From Thermoplasmata archaeon (GTDB lineage: Archaea; Thermoplasmatota; Thermoplasmata; Thermoplasmatales; GCA-001856825): DNA of 64,000 bases. The notes below the pieces were generated by a model. It saw only the letters and a list, made by a program, of their open reading frames with translations. It did no database searches and was not told where the DNA came from. A program made the translations under genes and the position numbers. The stretch spans positions 95,605 through 159,604 of the forward strand of contig JAJYUV010000004.1 of assembly GCA_021792355.1 (NCBI GenBank), in the 5' to 3' direction. Position 1 is the stretch's first letter, and each line of letters opens with the position of its first letter. Shown here piece by piece: positions 25,810 to 34,848 of this stretch.

Positions 25810-26733
25810 ATGACTTCTCATAAAATTAAAAGTGGAATTGCTCCCCTCCAAGGTAGTCTAGCAATCTTTCTCAAAGATAGGATAGCTCTTGTTTCTGTGG
25901 CAGTCATAATCCTGTTTGCACTGATTGGAATTTTTGCCAGATATTTAGCCCCCTACCCGATTCAAGGATTAGGGGCGCCTCACTTATCAACTATTCTGGA
26001 ACCTCCTTCGCCTCAGCATCCATTCGGAACAGATCAATTCGGAAGAGATGTTCTTAGCCGGGTATTCTTCGGTATTAGAACATCATTATTTGAAGGCATA
26101 GCAGTGGTGGGTTTGGGCGTGATTATCGGGGTACCTTTGGGAATAGTTGCAGGTTATTATGGAGGCGCAATAGATGAGGCAATAATGAGGATAACAGACA
26201 TCTTTCTTGCTTTTCCATATTTGCTGCTTGCTCTCATAATAGTGGCGACTCTGGGTCCAGGTCTGACAAATGTTATAATAGCACTTGCAGTTACGTGGTG
26301 GCCCTGGTACGTAAGGATTGCCAGGGGACAGACTGTATCCCTTAAGAGCAGACCATACGTACTTTCTGCAAAATCTCTTGGAGTAAGGTCTACGCGTATA
26401 TTGATAAGACACATATTACCAAATAGCTTGAGTCCTGTGATAATACAGTCAACGCTTGATTTTGCGGGTGTAATACTTTCCGCTGCCGGGCTGAGCTTTC
26501 TAGGATTAGGAGTACAGGAACCGATGGCTGATTTAGGGCTTATGATAAGTGAAGGTCAGTCATTTATGCTTTATTATTGGTGGGTGGCAACATTTGCCGG
26601 ACTGACTCTTTTTGTAATGGCTATTGCCTTCAGCCTGCTAGGAGACTCCCTAAGGGACCATCTCGATCCAAAATATCAAAAGAGACGACTTCTTCTGCCC
26701 TACATACGAGGTATTAATCTTGATGAACCCTGA
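25810..26733 (+). CDS. ABC transporter permease, DppC type
   Basis: This 307-aa second permease has an N-terminal helix (ALVSVAVIILFALIGIFARYLAP) and the hallmark HPFGTDQFGRDVLSRVFFGIRTSL. The coupling loop follows (RPYVLSAKSLGVRSTRIL). It starts at ATG 25810 and overlaps the first ATPase gene by 11 nt. Confidence 0.94.
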   Translation: MTSHKIKSGIAPLQGSLAIFLKDRIALVSVAVIILFALIGIFARYLAPYPIQGLGAPHLSTILEPPSPQHPFGTDQFGRDVLSRVFFGIRTSLFEGIAVVGLGVIIGVPLGIVAGYYGGAIDEAIMRITDIFLAFPYLLLALIIVATLGPGLTNVIIALAVTWWPWYVRIARGQTVSLKSRPYVLSAKSLGVRSTRILIRHILPNSLSPVIIQSTLDFAGVILSAAGLSFLGLGVQEPMADLGLMISEGQSFMLYYWWVATFAGLTLFVMAIAFSLLGDSLRDHLDPKYQKRRLLLPYIRGINLDEP

Positions 26734-27706
26734 TTATCTTTTGAGAATTTCTGACCTTTCAGTCAAATATTATACTCCTTCCGGAGCTATAACGGCGCTC
26801 AATAAAGTTGATCTAGACGTTAAGCGTAGCGAAATTGTAGGCATAGTTGGCGAATCTGGATCTGGTAAATCCACACTTGCGTATGCAACTATAAAATTAC
26901 TTCCTCGAAATAGCAGCACGGAGGGGTCTATAGTCCTAGATGGAGAAAACCTTCTGGAAAAGAATGAAAAGGAGATGCAGAGTGTAAGGGGGAAAAAGAT
27001 CTCTATGGTTTTCCAGGACCCAATGACTTCTCTAAATCCTCTTTTTAGAATCAAGGACCAGTTCTTGAAAGTTCTGAGTACTCATAAGGGAATGAAGAGG
27101 GATGAAGGATTGAAGTTCGCAGTCGAAAAATTAAAAGAAGTTGAATTACCAGATCCGTCTGAGGTCTTGCTATCTTTTCCTTTCGAACTCAGCGGAGGAA
27201 TGCAGCAGCGAGTTATGATTGCTATTGCACTTTCGTCAGATCCCCGGCTCATAATTGCCGATGAGCCAACAACTGCTGTGGATGCAACTATTCAGAGTCA
27301 AATACTGAGACTTTTGAAGAAAATAAATGTTGACAGACAACTATCAATAATGCTTATAACACATAATCTCGGAATAGTAGCAGAGCTGTGTGATACTGTA
27401 GTAATAATGTACACAGGAATGGTCTTCGAAAAGGGACCGGTAGAGAGAATATTTAGAAACCCATTGCATCCTTATACAATCTCCCTGCTACAATCCGTTC
27501 CAGCCATCGGGAGAGTGAACAGAAAAAAGGACTTACCTGCAATTGCAGGGAGTGTTCCAGATATGTTCAATTTACCTAAGGGATGTCCATTTAGTCCCAG
27601 ATGCGATAGATCGATCGAAAAGTGTAGAACTGATAATCCGAATCTTGTCGAAGTCGAAAAGGAGCACTTCGTTGCGTGCCATGTAGCGACCGGAGCATCT
27701 TTATGA
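26723..27706 (+). CDS. ABC transporter ATPase, DppD type
   Basis: The 327-aa ATPase has Walker A GESGSGKST, Q-loop FQDPMTSLNP, signature LSGGMQQR and Walker B LIIADEP. TTAVDATIQ replaces the commoner TTALDVTIQ. The C-terminal oligopeptide-transport extension carries four cysteines (CPFSPRC...C...C) of the type reported to hold an Fe-S cluster in DppD proteins. ATG 26723 follows GAGGT; TTG 26720 is one codon earlier. It overlaps dppF by 4 nt. Confidence 0.94.
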   Translation: MNPDYLLRISDLSVKYYTPSGAITALNKVDLDVKRSEIVGIVGESGSGKSTLAYATIKLLPRNSSTEGSIVLDGENLLEKNEKEMQSVRGKKISMVFQDPMTSLNPLFRIKDQFLKVLSTHKGMKRDEGLKFAVEKLKEVELPDPSEVLLSFPFELSGGMQQRVMIAIALSSDPRLIIADEPTTAVDATIQSQILRLLKKINVDRQLSIMLITHNLGIVAELCDTVVIMYTGMVFEKGPVERIFRNPLHPYTISLLQSVPAIGRVNRKKDLPAIAGSVPDMFNLPKGCPFSPRCDRSIEKCRTDNPNLVEVEKEHFVACHVATGASL

Positions 27707-28668
27707 ATGAGGATATTTTAGAAGTAAAAAATTTGAAGAAATATTTTACAGCATCCAGGACTTTTATGAATAGAAAGAAAGAATTCATTAAGGCAGTGGA
27801 CGATATTTCATTCTCAATAAGGGAAGGAGAAACGTTTGGATTGGTGGGAGAGTCCGGATCTGGGAAAACTACGCTGGGTCAAACAATTGTAAGACTGACA
27901 GAGCCGACAGAAGGACGCATAATCTTCGACGGAACGGACATTACCGACATGGAAGAAAGTAAGCTAAGACAATTTAGAAAAGGCTTCCAAATAATATTTC
28001 AAAATCCTATATCTTCTCTTGATCCTAGGATGACGGTAAGCGCGATTCTGAAAGAACCTTTAAGAGCCTTGATGCCAGGCAGTTTGCACGATCAGGAATT
28101 GATAGTAGAAGCTTTAGAAAACGTTGGTCTCAACAAATCTTTTCTGGGCAGATATCCTCATGAACTAAGTGGAGGACAGAATCAGAGGATTTCTATTGCA
28201 AGATCTCTTATAACTAGACCGAAGTTTCTAGTGCTAGATGAACCTACATCTGCCTTGGACGTCTCCATTCAGGCCCAGATTATAAATCTACTGAGAAAGC
28301 TGAAAAATACCTTGGGATTGACCTATCTCTTTATTACGCACGACCTAGGGATAGTAAATTACATTGCAGATAGAATCGCAGTAATGTATCTCGGCAAGAT
28401 CGTTGAGATGGGAGAGACCGTAAGCGTGTTCGAAAAGCCTCTTCACCCGTACACTCAGGCGCTACTTTCTTCGGTGCCCGTACCGGATATAGGCTCCAAA
28501 CAAAGGAATCGAATAATCCTTAAAGGAGAAATTCCAAGTCCCAGACACATACCAAATGGATGTAGATTTAGGAATAGATGTATCTTCGCCATGGAAATTT
28601 GTGAAACGACTGAACCTGAGATCAGGAAAACCGAGGAAGGTAGACTAGTTGCGTGTCACCTGTATTAG
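27703..28668 (+). CDS. ABC transporter ATPase, DppF type
   Basis: The 321-aa second ATPase of the heterodimer has Walker A GESGSGKTT, FQNPISSLDPR, signature LSGGQNQR and Walker B FLVLDEPTSALDVSIQ. The C-terminal cysteine-bearing extension is PNGCRFRNRCIFA. ATG 27703 overlaps the dppD stop (ATGA) and is favoured over a start 27 nt upstream. It ends the importer operon. Confidence 0.94.
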   Translation: MNEDILEVKNLKKYFTASRTFMNRKKEFIKAVDDISFSIREGETFGLVGESGSGKTTLGQTIVRLTEPTEGRIIFDGTDITDMEESKLRQFRKGFQIIFQNPISSLDPRMTVSAILKEPLRALMPGSLHDQELIVEALENVGLNKSFLGRYPHELSGGQNQRISIARSLITRPKFLVLDEPTSALDVSIQAQIINLLRKLKNTLGLTYLFITHDLGIVNYIADRIAVMYLGKIVEMGETVSVFEKPLHPYTQALLSSVPVPDIGSKQRNRIILKGEIPSPRHIPNGCRFRNRCIFAMEICETTEPEIRKTEEGRLVACHLY

Positions 28669-28828
28669 CAATTAAAAGATTGTCGTCGTAGAATTAATGT
28701 GATAAGCTAATTATGCGTTTCACGGCTTATGACACTCTTCGAAAATAACCTTCCATTTTCTGAATAGGAGCTTTCAAATGTGTTGTCATGTTGGTCCTCA
28801 GAAATATTTGGAACAGCTAACTTGTCAT

Positions 28829-29377
28829 TCAGTTTGTCATACCTCTTCTTCCCTTTTTCAGTTTCTTCTTATTTGTGGTATAAGATTCAGATATTATCTT
28901 TAGAGCCTTCTTCATTCCATTGAAGCCTATGAATTTCATGAATTTTCCGCTTTCTAGCTCTTTATAGTGCTCAAAGAAGTGTCTCAGAACGTTCTTTTCA
29001 TACTCCGGAATGTCCTCTATATCCTTTATTGATTCTGAATTTGGATCCACTTCGTTTACCGGAACAGCTATGACCTTATCGTCAATTCCGTGTTCATCTT
29101 CCATTTCCGCAAGTCCTACTGCTCTGCACTTGACTACGATTCCAGGCTGGATTGCTGCAGAAGAAATCAAAAGGACATCCAACGGATCATTGTCCTTTGC
29201 CCAGGTCTGGAGTATAAGACCGTAGTTGGTGGGGTATTTCATTGGAGTAAATAGTACCCTGTCAAGAATTATGGTTTCTAGTTCACTGCTATATTCATAC
29301 TTGCAGTCGCTCCCTCTCGATATTTCCACTAGGACATAGAAAGTATTAGGGAAATCCTTTGTCTGCTCAATTTTCAT
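28829..29377 (-). CDS. ppa: Inorganic pyrophosphatase, family I
   Basis: This 182-aa soluble enzyme hydrolyses PPi to drive biosynthesis. Active-site blocks are YEYSSELETIILDR, MKYPTNYGLI, the acidic metal site DNDPLDVLLI, and EDEHGIDDKVIAVP. Length is as for archaeal homohexameric enzymes; the C-terminus adds a basic tail (KKKLKKGRRG). It starts at ATG 29377 and is divergent from thrC. Confidence 0.96.
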   Translation of the reverse strand: MKIEQTKDFPNTFYVLVEISRGSDCKYEYSSELETIILDRVLFTPMKYPTNYGLILQTWAKDNDPLDVLLISSAAIQPGIVVKCRAVGLAEMEDEHGIDDKVIAVPVNEVDPNSESIKDIEDIPEYEKNVLRHFFEHYKELESGKFMKFIGFNGMKKALKIISESYTTNKKKLKKGRRGMTN

Positions 29378-29492
29378 GCATACTAGATTTGTAACCCTGA
29401 AATAAACTTAATCTACTGTATTTCCCTGCTCGCGTGAAATAGAGAGCCATCTGATCTCGTGGTTGTTTTTCAATGGAGTGATCAGAGATTGT

Positions 29493-29500
29493 TTTAAGAG
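29493..29500 (+). promoter_or_regulatory. TATA-like element of threonine synthase
   Basis: The sequence ttttaaga lies about 26 nt before ATG 29523, consistent with a leaderless message and with choosing the internal ATG over the longer frame. Confidence 0.4.
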
Positions 29501-29522
29501 CAAATCCTTTTATTATTCTAAA

Positions 29523-30566
29523 ATGGATTACGAAAACGATATGATAGGTGCTGTTTGTGCAAATTGCGGAAAAGAAAGATCAGGATTTTCAAACAAGCCG
29601 ACGTGTGAATGCGGTGGAGTCTGGATACCCAAGATTGATTTCAAGTACAGGGAAGGAAAGTATTCTAACAACTTCCCGTATCTCGAGAAGGTAATAGATT
29701 TAGGAGAAAGGGAGACACCTTTAGTTAATGTGGGAGAGATGAAGCTAAAGCTGGATTATTTCCAGCCCACCTTTTCCTACAAGGACAGGGGCAGTAAAAC
29801 GCTGATATCAAGCCTGCTCTCTCACCTTCAAAAGGGTTCTGAAATCAACGAAGACTCTTCTGGGAACGCTGGAGCCTCGATAAGCGCTTATGGTGGAGCA
29901 GCAGGTTTCAAAGTGAACATTTTCGTCCCTGCGACCACCAAGCAGGAGAAGATTGCTCAGATAAGGGCATACGGAGCGGAAGTCCACCTGACTTCAGGAA
30001 CGAGGAAAGATGTAGGAACTGCTGCAGCAAATCATTCTGGTTTTTACGCAAGCCACGTCTTGAATCCTGAGTTTAGAGATGGAATGAGACAGTTGAGTTA
30101 CGAAATCTTTCGACAGCTTGGTCATAGGGGGCCAAATAGAGTGTTTGTTCCAGTTTCAGCAGGGACACTCCTGCTGGGTCTTGTATCAGGTTTTGAACAT
30201 CTTGTAGAATCTGGTGAGATTTCAAAAGTACCGGATATCGTGGGAGTTCAAACCGAGACTGTCTGTCCCGTTTGTGCAGTTATCAACGGGTTTGTCTACG
30301 ACAAGGATAACATGGGAAAATCCCTTGCGGACGCTCTGGTCTCTAGGGAACCATTACTGCTCAACTTGATGGTTGATGTTCTTAGAAAATATGGTAGGTG
30401 TGTGACAGTTACAGAGGATGAAATAATCACAGCGAGATCCGCTCTTGCCCACAAGGGTTTCTATGTCGAATACAGCTCCGCAACTGCACTAGCCGCTCTC
30501 AACAAGAGTCACTATGAAGGAGAAAATGTGCTCGTTCTAACAGGGAACGGTCTCAAGACTCCTTGA
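29523..30566 (+). CDS. thrC: Threonine synthase
   Basis: This 347-aa PLP enzyme converts O-phosphohomoserine to threonine. A small zinc-ribbon-like cysteine set opens the protein (CANCGKE...CECGG, residues 12-32). The PLP lysine lies in FSYKDRGSKT, and the phosphate-binding SSGNAGASISAY follows. The C-terminal GNGLKTP is typical. ATG 29523 is preferred over 29463 by promoter spacing and because the extra residues are atypical. Monocistronic. Confidence 0.93.
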   Translation: MDYENDMIGAVCANCGKERSGFSNKPTCECGGVWIPKIDFKYREGKYSNNFPYLEKVIDLGERETPLVNVGEMKLKLDYFQPTFSYKDRGSKTLISSLLSHLQKGSEINEDSSGNAGASISAYGGAAGFKVNIFVPATTKQEKIAQIRAYGAEVHLTSGTRKDVGTAAANHSGFYASHVLNPEFRDGMRQLSYEIFRQLGHRGPNRVFVPVSAGTLLLGLVSGFEHLVESGEISKVPDIVGVQTETVCPVCAVINGFVYDKDNMGKSLADALVSREPLLLNLMVDVLRKYGRCVTVTEDEIITARSALAHKGFYVEYSSATALAALNKSHYEGENVLVLTGNGLKTP

Positions 30567-30622
30567 ATCCCGGGTGGAACGAACCTCTATCGGCAGAAGT
30601 GATCCTGCTCTAAAAGAGACTT

Positions 30623-31498
30623 CTATTTCTTCCGTTCCTTTATTCCCATGACGGCCAGTCCAACCAAGATAACCGTACCACCTATTATGGTTGTCAAACT
30701 GATAGGTTCGAAAATCAGAATGGATGCGAATATCACGGTGACAAAAGGAGTGATATAAAGCGTAGTTCCCGCAGTAATAGGTTTCACCTTCTTCAGCCCG
30801 TCAAACCATAACAGGTATCCGATGAATGTGGCAAAAACACCGATGAAGAGGAGAGAAACTATGAGGTAGACGTTCCTTATCTGAAACAGCGAAATCATTC
30901 CAGAGTTTACAAAGGGAAGCAGCATAACCAGTCCTATTACAGATACATATCCTGTGACGCTCAGCGGATTGTGTTTGACCAGCATATCCTTCCCAACGAC
31001 CGTGAATATTCCCCAGGAAAGGGCACTCAAAAGGACGAGAACTGCGGATAGAAGTTCTGACCACCGCAGGCTCGTTGGTTTGAGCAAGACCACCATCCCG
31101 ATAGTAGAAATTACCAGTCCTATGAGTATGGTCCAACGTAATTGATCCCTCCTGAGAGATATCCCTAGAACTGCAATAAATATAGGTTCGAACGACACGA
31201 TGAAACTCGCGTTTCCAGCACTAAGTCCGCTTTCACCCCAAATAAACAATAGTTGATAGAGGAGGACACCAGTAAGAGCAAGAACTATCATAATGAGGAG
31301 CTCTCTTCTGCTGTATCTCTCTTTCATCACAAGCAACAGTGGAACAAAAATAATTCCTGCTATCAAGAATCTTGCAAATGCGATCTGTTGCGGACTGAGG
31401 AAGGATAAGGAATATTTCATTAAAACGTAGGTCACTCCCCAGATGATCGAAGTTATGACAAGCTCCAAGTAACCTATAGTTCCACTCTTAAATGCCAT
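30623..31498 (-). CDS. EamA/DMT-family transporter
   Basis: This 291-aa membrane protein has ten predicted helices in two EamA repeats. Recognisable are the first-repeat opening ITSIIWGVTYVLMKYSL and the second-repeat LSALSWGIFTVVGKDML with GYLLWFDGLKKV. Probably a drug/metabolite or amino-acid exporter; the substrate cannot be assigned. It is divergent from the COG4280-like gene and convergent with thrC. Confidence 0.88.
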   Translation of the reverse strand: MAFKSGTIGYLELVITSIIWGVTYVLMKYSLSFLSPQQIAFARFLIAGIIFVPLLLVMKERYSRRELLIMIVLALTGVLLYQLLFIWGESGLSAGNASFIVSFEPIFIAVLGISLRRDQLRWTILIGLVISTIGMVVLLKPTSLRWSELLSAVLVLLSALSWGIFTVVGKDMLVKHNPLSVTGYVSVIGLVMLLPFVNSGMISLFQIRNVYLIVSLLFIGVFATFIGYLLWFDGLKKVKPITAGTTLYITPFVTVIFASILIFEPISLTTIIGGTVILVGLAVMGIKERKK

Positions 31499-31559
31499 TC
31501 TCTTTTTCCAAATCGTGTTCTACAATAAAAAAATAAATATCGAGGAGGGATGCGGTTTA

Positions 31560-32222
31560 ATGGTGTTTTTGGATCCAGCTATCTTCCTTGCTGCAATGGG
31601 AATAACTCTTCTCGAAATATCTGAAGCATCTGCAGTCGGTCTTGCAATCTCTGCGGAAGGAGGCAATAAGGCATTCTTCTACGTTGCACTTGGCGTCTTA
31701 ATAGTTTTTGTCATTACCTTTGCAGTTGGACAGGAAATAGCAAAACTTCCAATCCTAATAGTGCGCCTTGTCGCGGCTGTGCTCTTGTTGTATTTCGGGC
31801 TGAGACTTGCACGCAGTGCTAGAAGGGCTGTTGTTAGATCCAGAAATTCAGTTGGTCCAAAGGAAGAAAGCGCAGAAAAGGGAATCTTCTACACCGGCTT
31901 TACTGTGGGGCTTGTAGAGGCATTTGAAGCTGCAATAGTACTAGTCGCCTTGATTCCCAACAATTTCAATTCAGCACTCTACGGTATGATCGTCGGCCTT
32001 CTGATAGTTGTTATAGGTACGATTGCTTTGAAATCACAGGTCAGGAAGATAAAACAGGCAAATATGAAAGTGGTTGTCTCCGCCCTCCTTCTCTCATTCT
32101 CCGCATTCTGGTTTGGGGAAGCTGCCTTCAGGACAACAAATTCGTGGCTCTTTGACCTATGGTTAATTCCATTGTTCGCAGTATTTGGAATAGGAGTGTA
32201 TTTCTTCGCCCACAGAAAATAG
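31560..32222 (+). CDS. COG4280-like membrane protein
   Basis: This 220-aa integral membrane protein has six or seven helices and an internal duplication of an acidic motif: LLEISEASAVGLAIS near the N-terminus and GLVEAFEAAIVLVALIP in the middle. Paired Glu-containing helices of this kind occur in cation and small-molecule exporters, so transport is likely. ATG 31560 follows GAGGAGGGA; longer frames reading from 31515 are less likely. Function unassigned. Confidence 0.7.
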   Translation: MVFLDPAIFLAAMGITLLEISEASAVGLAISAEGGNKAFFYVALGVLIVFVITFAVGQEIAKLPILIVRLVAAVLLLYFGLRLARSARRAVVRSRNSVGPKEESAEKGIFYTGFTVGLVEAFEAAIVLVALIPNNFNSALYGMIVGLLIVVIGTIALKSQVRKIKQANMKVVVSALLLSFSAFWFGEAAFRTTNSWLFDLWLIPLFAVFGIGVYFFAHRK

Positions 32223-32277
32223 GGGAGAAAGATACAGAGTCAGAACTAGTTAATGAAAAAAGCGTTATGAAATCGGA

Positions 32278-32658
32278 TCAGGTACCTGCCCACTTGCTGA
32301 TTCCAGGCTTACTAAACCAACTTCTGACCCCTTTTGGCACGATCAGGTAGAGGGCAACAATAATGGCAAGTACCGTTTCTATCGGATACGTTCCATAGTT
32401 CAGTACTGCCACCAATACGGACATTGCAATTCCGACAACCCATCCGATCTCAGCTCCCTTCCAGAAGGAATATGCTATGAACACCCAGACCAGCCCCATC
32501 AGTAGGTAGAGGGGGAACGCTAGAGCCAGAAAAGAATGAAGGCCAAATGGGAAGGCCAAGACTGGGGAAGAAAAGGTAAGAAAGGAACGCAGTATCTCCA
32601 CCAAACCGATGAAGAAGGCAATGATTGACAATAGTGCTACTCCCAAAGGTCGATTCAT
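32278..32658 (-). CDS. Small four-helix membrane protein
   Basis: The 126-aa hydrophobic protein has about four helices (GVALLSIIAFFIGLVEIL; LALAFPLYLLMGLVWVF; GWVVGIAMSVLVAVL; TVLAIIVALYLIV). ATG 32658 (MNRPLGV) lies about 27 nt from a TATA-like ttttatac on the minus strand, so leaderless initiation is likely. The frame extends upstream to 32700, but that part includes the promoter. Family not recognised with confidence. Confidence 0.65.
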   Translation of the reverse strand: MNRPLGVALLSIIAFFIGLVEILRSFLTFSSPVLAFPFGLHSFLALAFPLYLLMGLVWVFIAYSFWKGAEIGWVVGIAMSVLVAVLNYGTYPIETVLAIIVALYLIVPKGVRSWFSKPGISKWAGT

Positions 32659-32918
32659 ATAGTGATTTATGCTAATCCGTATAAAACTTGTTTGGTACAA
32701 ATATCTAACATGGATTTCTAGTGAGATAAGAAAGCTCTCTGAGTGACTTGGCTTATAGATATCAATTAAATCTCACTTTCATGCACTTTATTATCACGGT
32801 TCTCCAAATAACTTCTGCACCCCGCTAATGAAATTCCAGAATTGAAATCAGAGGTCAGTCAAGATATGGCATTTTCAATCAACTTTGACTCACCTAAAGA
32901 TAAAATAGATCATTTAAT

Positions 32919-33515
32919 TTGACACGAGTGAAGCAAAATCAGGGGCTCCAAATAGATGGCAAAAGAATCATAAGGGGGGAGCCTCGAAATGGTTTGACGG
33001 CAACGGTGGTGCTAGTTGTGGCAATAGTCATTACGTTGTTCGTTCTGTCAAGAGTTCCCTATGCATCCTACACAACCTTCACCCTGGAGTCTAAAATTCT
33101 CATGAAATCCCAATCTATTCTTATTACTGGGAAAGGCTCCTTTTACTGGGAATTCCCGCTCTACTCTAACTCCACTAACATTCATATAAGCGGTGCTTTT
33201 GAATCAAACGAAAGCGTGTTCCTGACGATCATGAATCAGAACCAGTACGGTTCTGTATCCTTGTACGGTTCGTTAGCCACCAATCCATTGTATTATTTAT
33301 GGTCAAGTGGGAATACAACGAACGGAAACATATCCATCACTCTTAAAGCCCCTTCCGAATACCTTCCATCTCCTCAGCTCTACTACATCATGTTCTATAA
33401 TCCAAATCCTCCATTGACGTCAAGTCACTATAGGAATGTAGCTGAGGTGAATATCACATCTCCGATCGTACTGACATTTGACTACGAGAACAGCCATTAC
33501 AAGATACTTATATGA
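32919..33515 (+). CDS. Membrane-anchored extracellular protein
   Basis: The product is 198 aa. A basic N-terminus is followed by one hydrophobic helix (ATVVLVVAIVITLFVLS, residues 27-45) and an extracellular beta-rich domain with several N-x-S/T sites (YSNSTNI, SGNTTNGNIS). TTG 32919 is the likely start; GTG 32928 is also possible. No family is recognised. It resembles the anchored single-domain surface proteins common in Thermoplasmata. Confidence 0.6.
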   Translation: MTRVKQNQGLQIDGKRIIRGEPRNGLTATVVLVVAIVITLFVLSRVPYASYTTFTLESKILMKSQSILITGKGSFYWEFPLYSNSTNIHISGAFESNESVFLTIMNQNQYGSVSLYGSLATNPLYYLWSSGNTTNGNISITLKAPSEYLPSPQLYYIMFYNPNPPLTSSHYRNVAEVNITSPIVLTFDYENSHYKILI

Positions 33516-33645
33516 TAAGATACTCAAACGCTGGGCTCATTAATCTGCTTAGAAAAAACAAATTAGGTTGGTCAGAAAAACAAACAATGAATGAGCCAAA
33601 GGGGAGCAGTATTCTTGCAGATAGTCTCAAAATATGCCGCTCAAG

Positions 33646-33718
33646 TGGGCTCGGCCGGATTTGAACCGGCGGCCTTCGCTGTGTGAGAGCGATGTCATAA
33701 CCACTAGACCACGAGCCC
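33646..33718 (-). tRNA. tRNA-Val (anticodon CAC)
   Basis: On the minus strand acceptor GGGCTCG pairs with CGAGCCC. The anticodon stem TCGCT/AGCGA encloses CTCACAC, so the anticodon is CAC (Val GTG). The T arm is GCCGG-TTCAAAT-CCGGC, the discriminator is A, and no intron is present. Confidence 0.97.
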
Positions 33719-33825
33719 CGAGGATTATTTTATCGACCATTATTATTTTTGCTCAGAACTGATTTTGGCCATCAGAACGAGATCTGATTCGGAACAAGGG
33801 AGAGGGATGCAAGGTCATGATAATC

Positions 33826-33832
33826 TTTTATT
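33826..33832 (+). promoter_or_regulatory. TATA box of queA
   Basis: The sequence ttttatt is centred 24 nt before ATG 33853, consistent with a leaderless transcript. Confidence 0.5.
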
Positions 33833-33852
33833 GATTAATACATCAGGTATCA

Positions 33853-34848
33853 ATGACGAACTATTCCCTCTCAAACTACAGCTTCGATCTTCCAAAGGAA
33901 CTCATAAGGCAGGTCCCACCAGAAGATAGGACGGACTGTAGATTAATGAGTCTGGATAGAGAGAGAATAACTCATTCCATGTTTAAGGACATTACCGGCC
34001 TTCTGGAGAAGGACGACGTAATTGTCCTCAACAAGACAAGAGTCAGAAAGTCACTTGTCGTCGGCAAGAAAAATACGGGAGGGAGGCTCGAGATTAATTT
34101 CTTGAGAGAAGGATCAGACGGATTCTTGGCCCTGATAAAGGGGAAAATTAAGGATGGAGAGGCGTTCGAAATCGGAAATAGGAGGGTCAGAGTTAGTTCG
34201 GATTCACAGGGCTTCAGGAAAATTGAAGGAGAGCTGGACTGGAATTTCATTGAGAGCATAGGTCATCTTCCCCTTCCTCCTTACATCAGGAAGAGGGAGG
34301 ATTACAATTACTACCAGAACGAAATTGGAACTCAGGCAGGCTCGGTCGCAGCTCCGACAGCAAGCCTTCACTTCAGCAGGGAAATGATACAATCCTTGAT
34401 GGATAAGGGAGTAAAAGTGAAGTTCGTCCTTCTTGAAGTTGGATATGGCACGTACAAAGAAATAAAGGACGATTGCATCAGAAATCACGTCGTAGACGAG
34501 GAAGAAATTGAAGTGGATGACGGTCTCGTCGCTGAGGTCGAAGGAGCAAAGGGGAGGGTGATAGCGGTAGGGACGACTGTCATTCGGGCTCTGGAAACTG
34601 CCTCCTATCCAGGAAGAATGGGCAGGTACAAAGGTTTCACGAGGATATTCATCTATCCTGGATGGAAATTCAACTCATCGGTGACTCATCTAATAACTAA
34701 TTTTCACATTCCGAGAAGCTCACTTCTTTCACTAGTATACGCCTTTGGCGGGGAAGAAAGGGTAAAGGCTGCATACAGGGAAGCGATTGACAAGAAATAT
34801 TACTTTTACAGTCTCGGCGACGCGATGATTATGGACAGATATCCCTAA
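33853..34848 (+). CDS. queA: S-adenosylmethionine:tRNA ribosyltransferase-isomerase homologue
   Basis: This 331-aa QueA-family enzyme in bacteria transfers the ribosyl part of SAM to preQ1 in tRNA, making epoxyqueuosine. Family blocks run the whole length: FDLPKELIRQVPPEDRTDCR, VIVLNKTRVRKSL, IGHLPLPPYIRK, GSVAAPTASLHFS, LLEVGYGTYKEI, VIAVGTTVIRALE, HLITNFHIPRSSLLSLVYAF and YYFYSLGDAMI. It is slightly shorter than E. coli QueA. Archaea normally make archaeosine rather than queuosine, so the reaction here may differ. It converges on pfdB (4-nt overlap) and has its own promoter. Confidence 0.9.
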   Translation: MTNYSLSNYSFDLPKELIRQVPPEDRTDCRLMSLDRERITHSMFKDITGLLEKDDVIVLNKTRVRKSLVVGKKNTGGRLEINFLREGSDGFLALIKGKIKDGEAFEIGNRRVRVSSDSQGFRKIEGELDWNFIESIGHLPLPPYIRKREDYNYYQNEIGTQAGSVAAPTASLHFSREMIQSLMDKGVKVKFVLLEVGYGTYKEIKDDCIRNHVVDEEEIEVDDGLVAEVEGAKGRVIAVGTTVIRALETASYPGRMGRYKGFTRIFIYPGWKFNSSVTHLITNFHIPRSSLLSLVYAFGGEERVKAAYREAIDKKYYFYSLGDAMIMDRYP

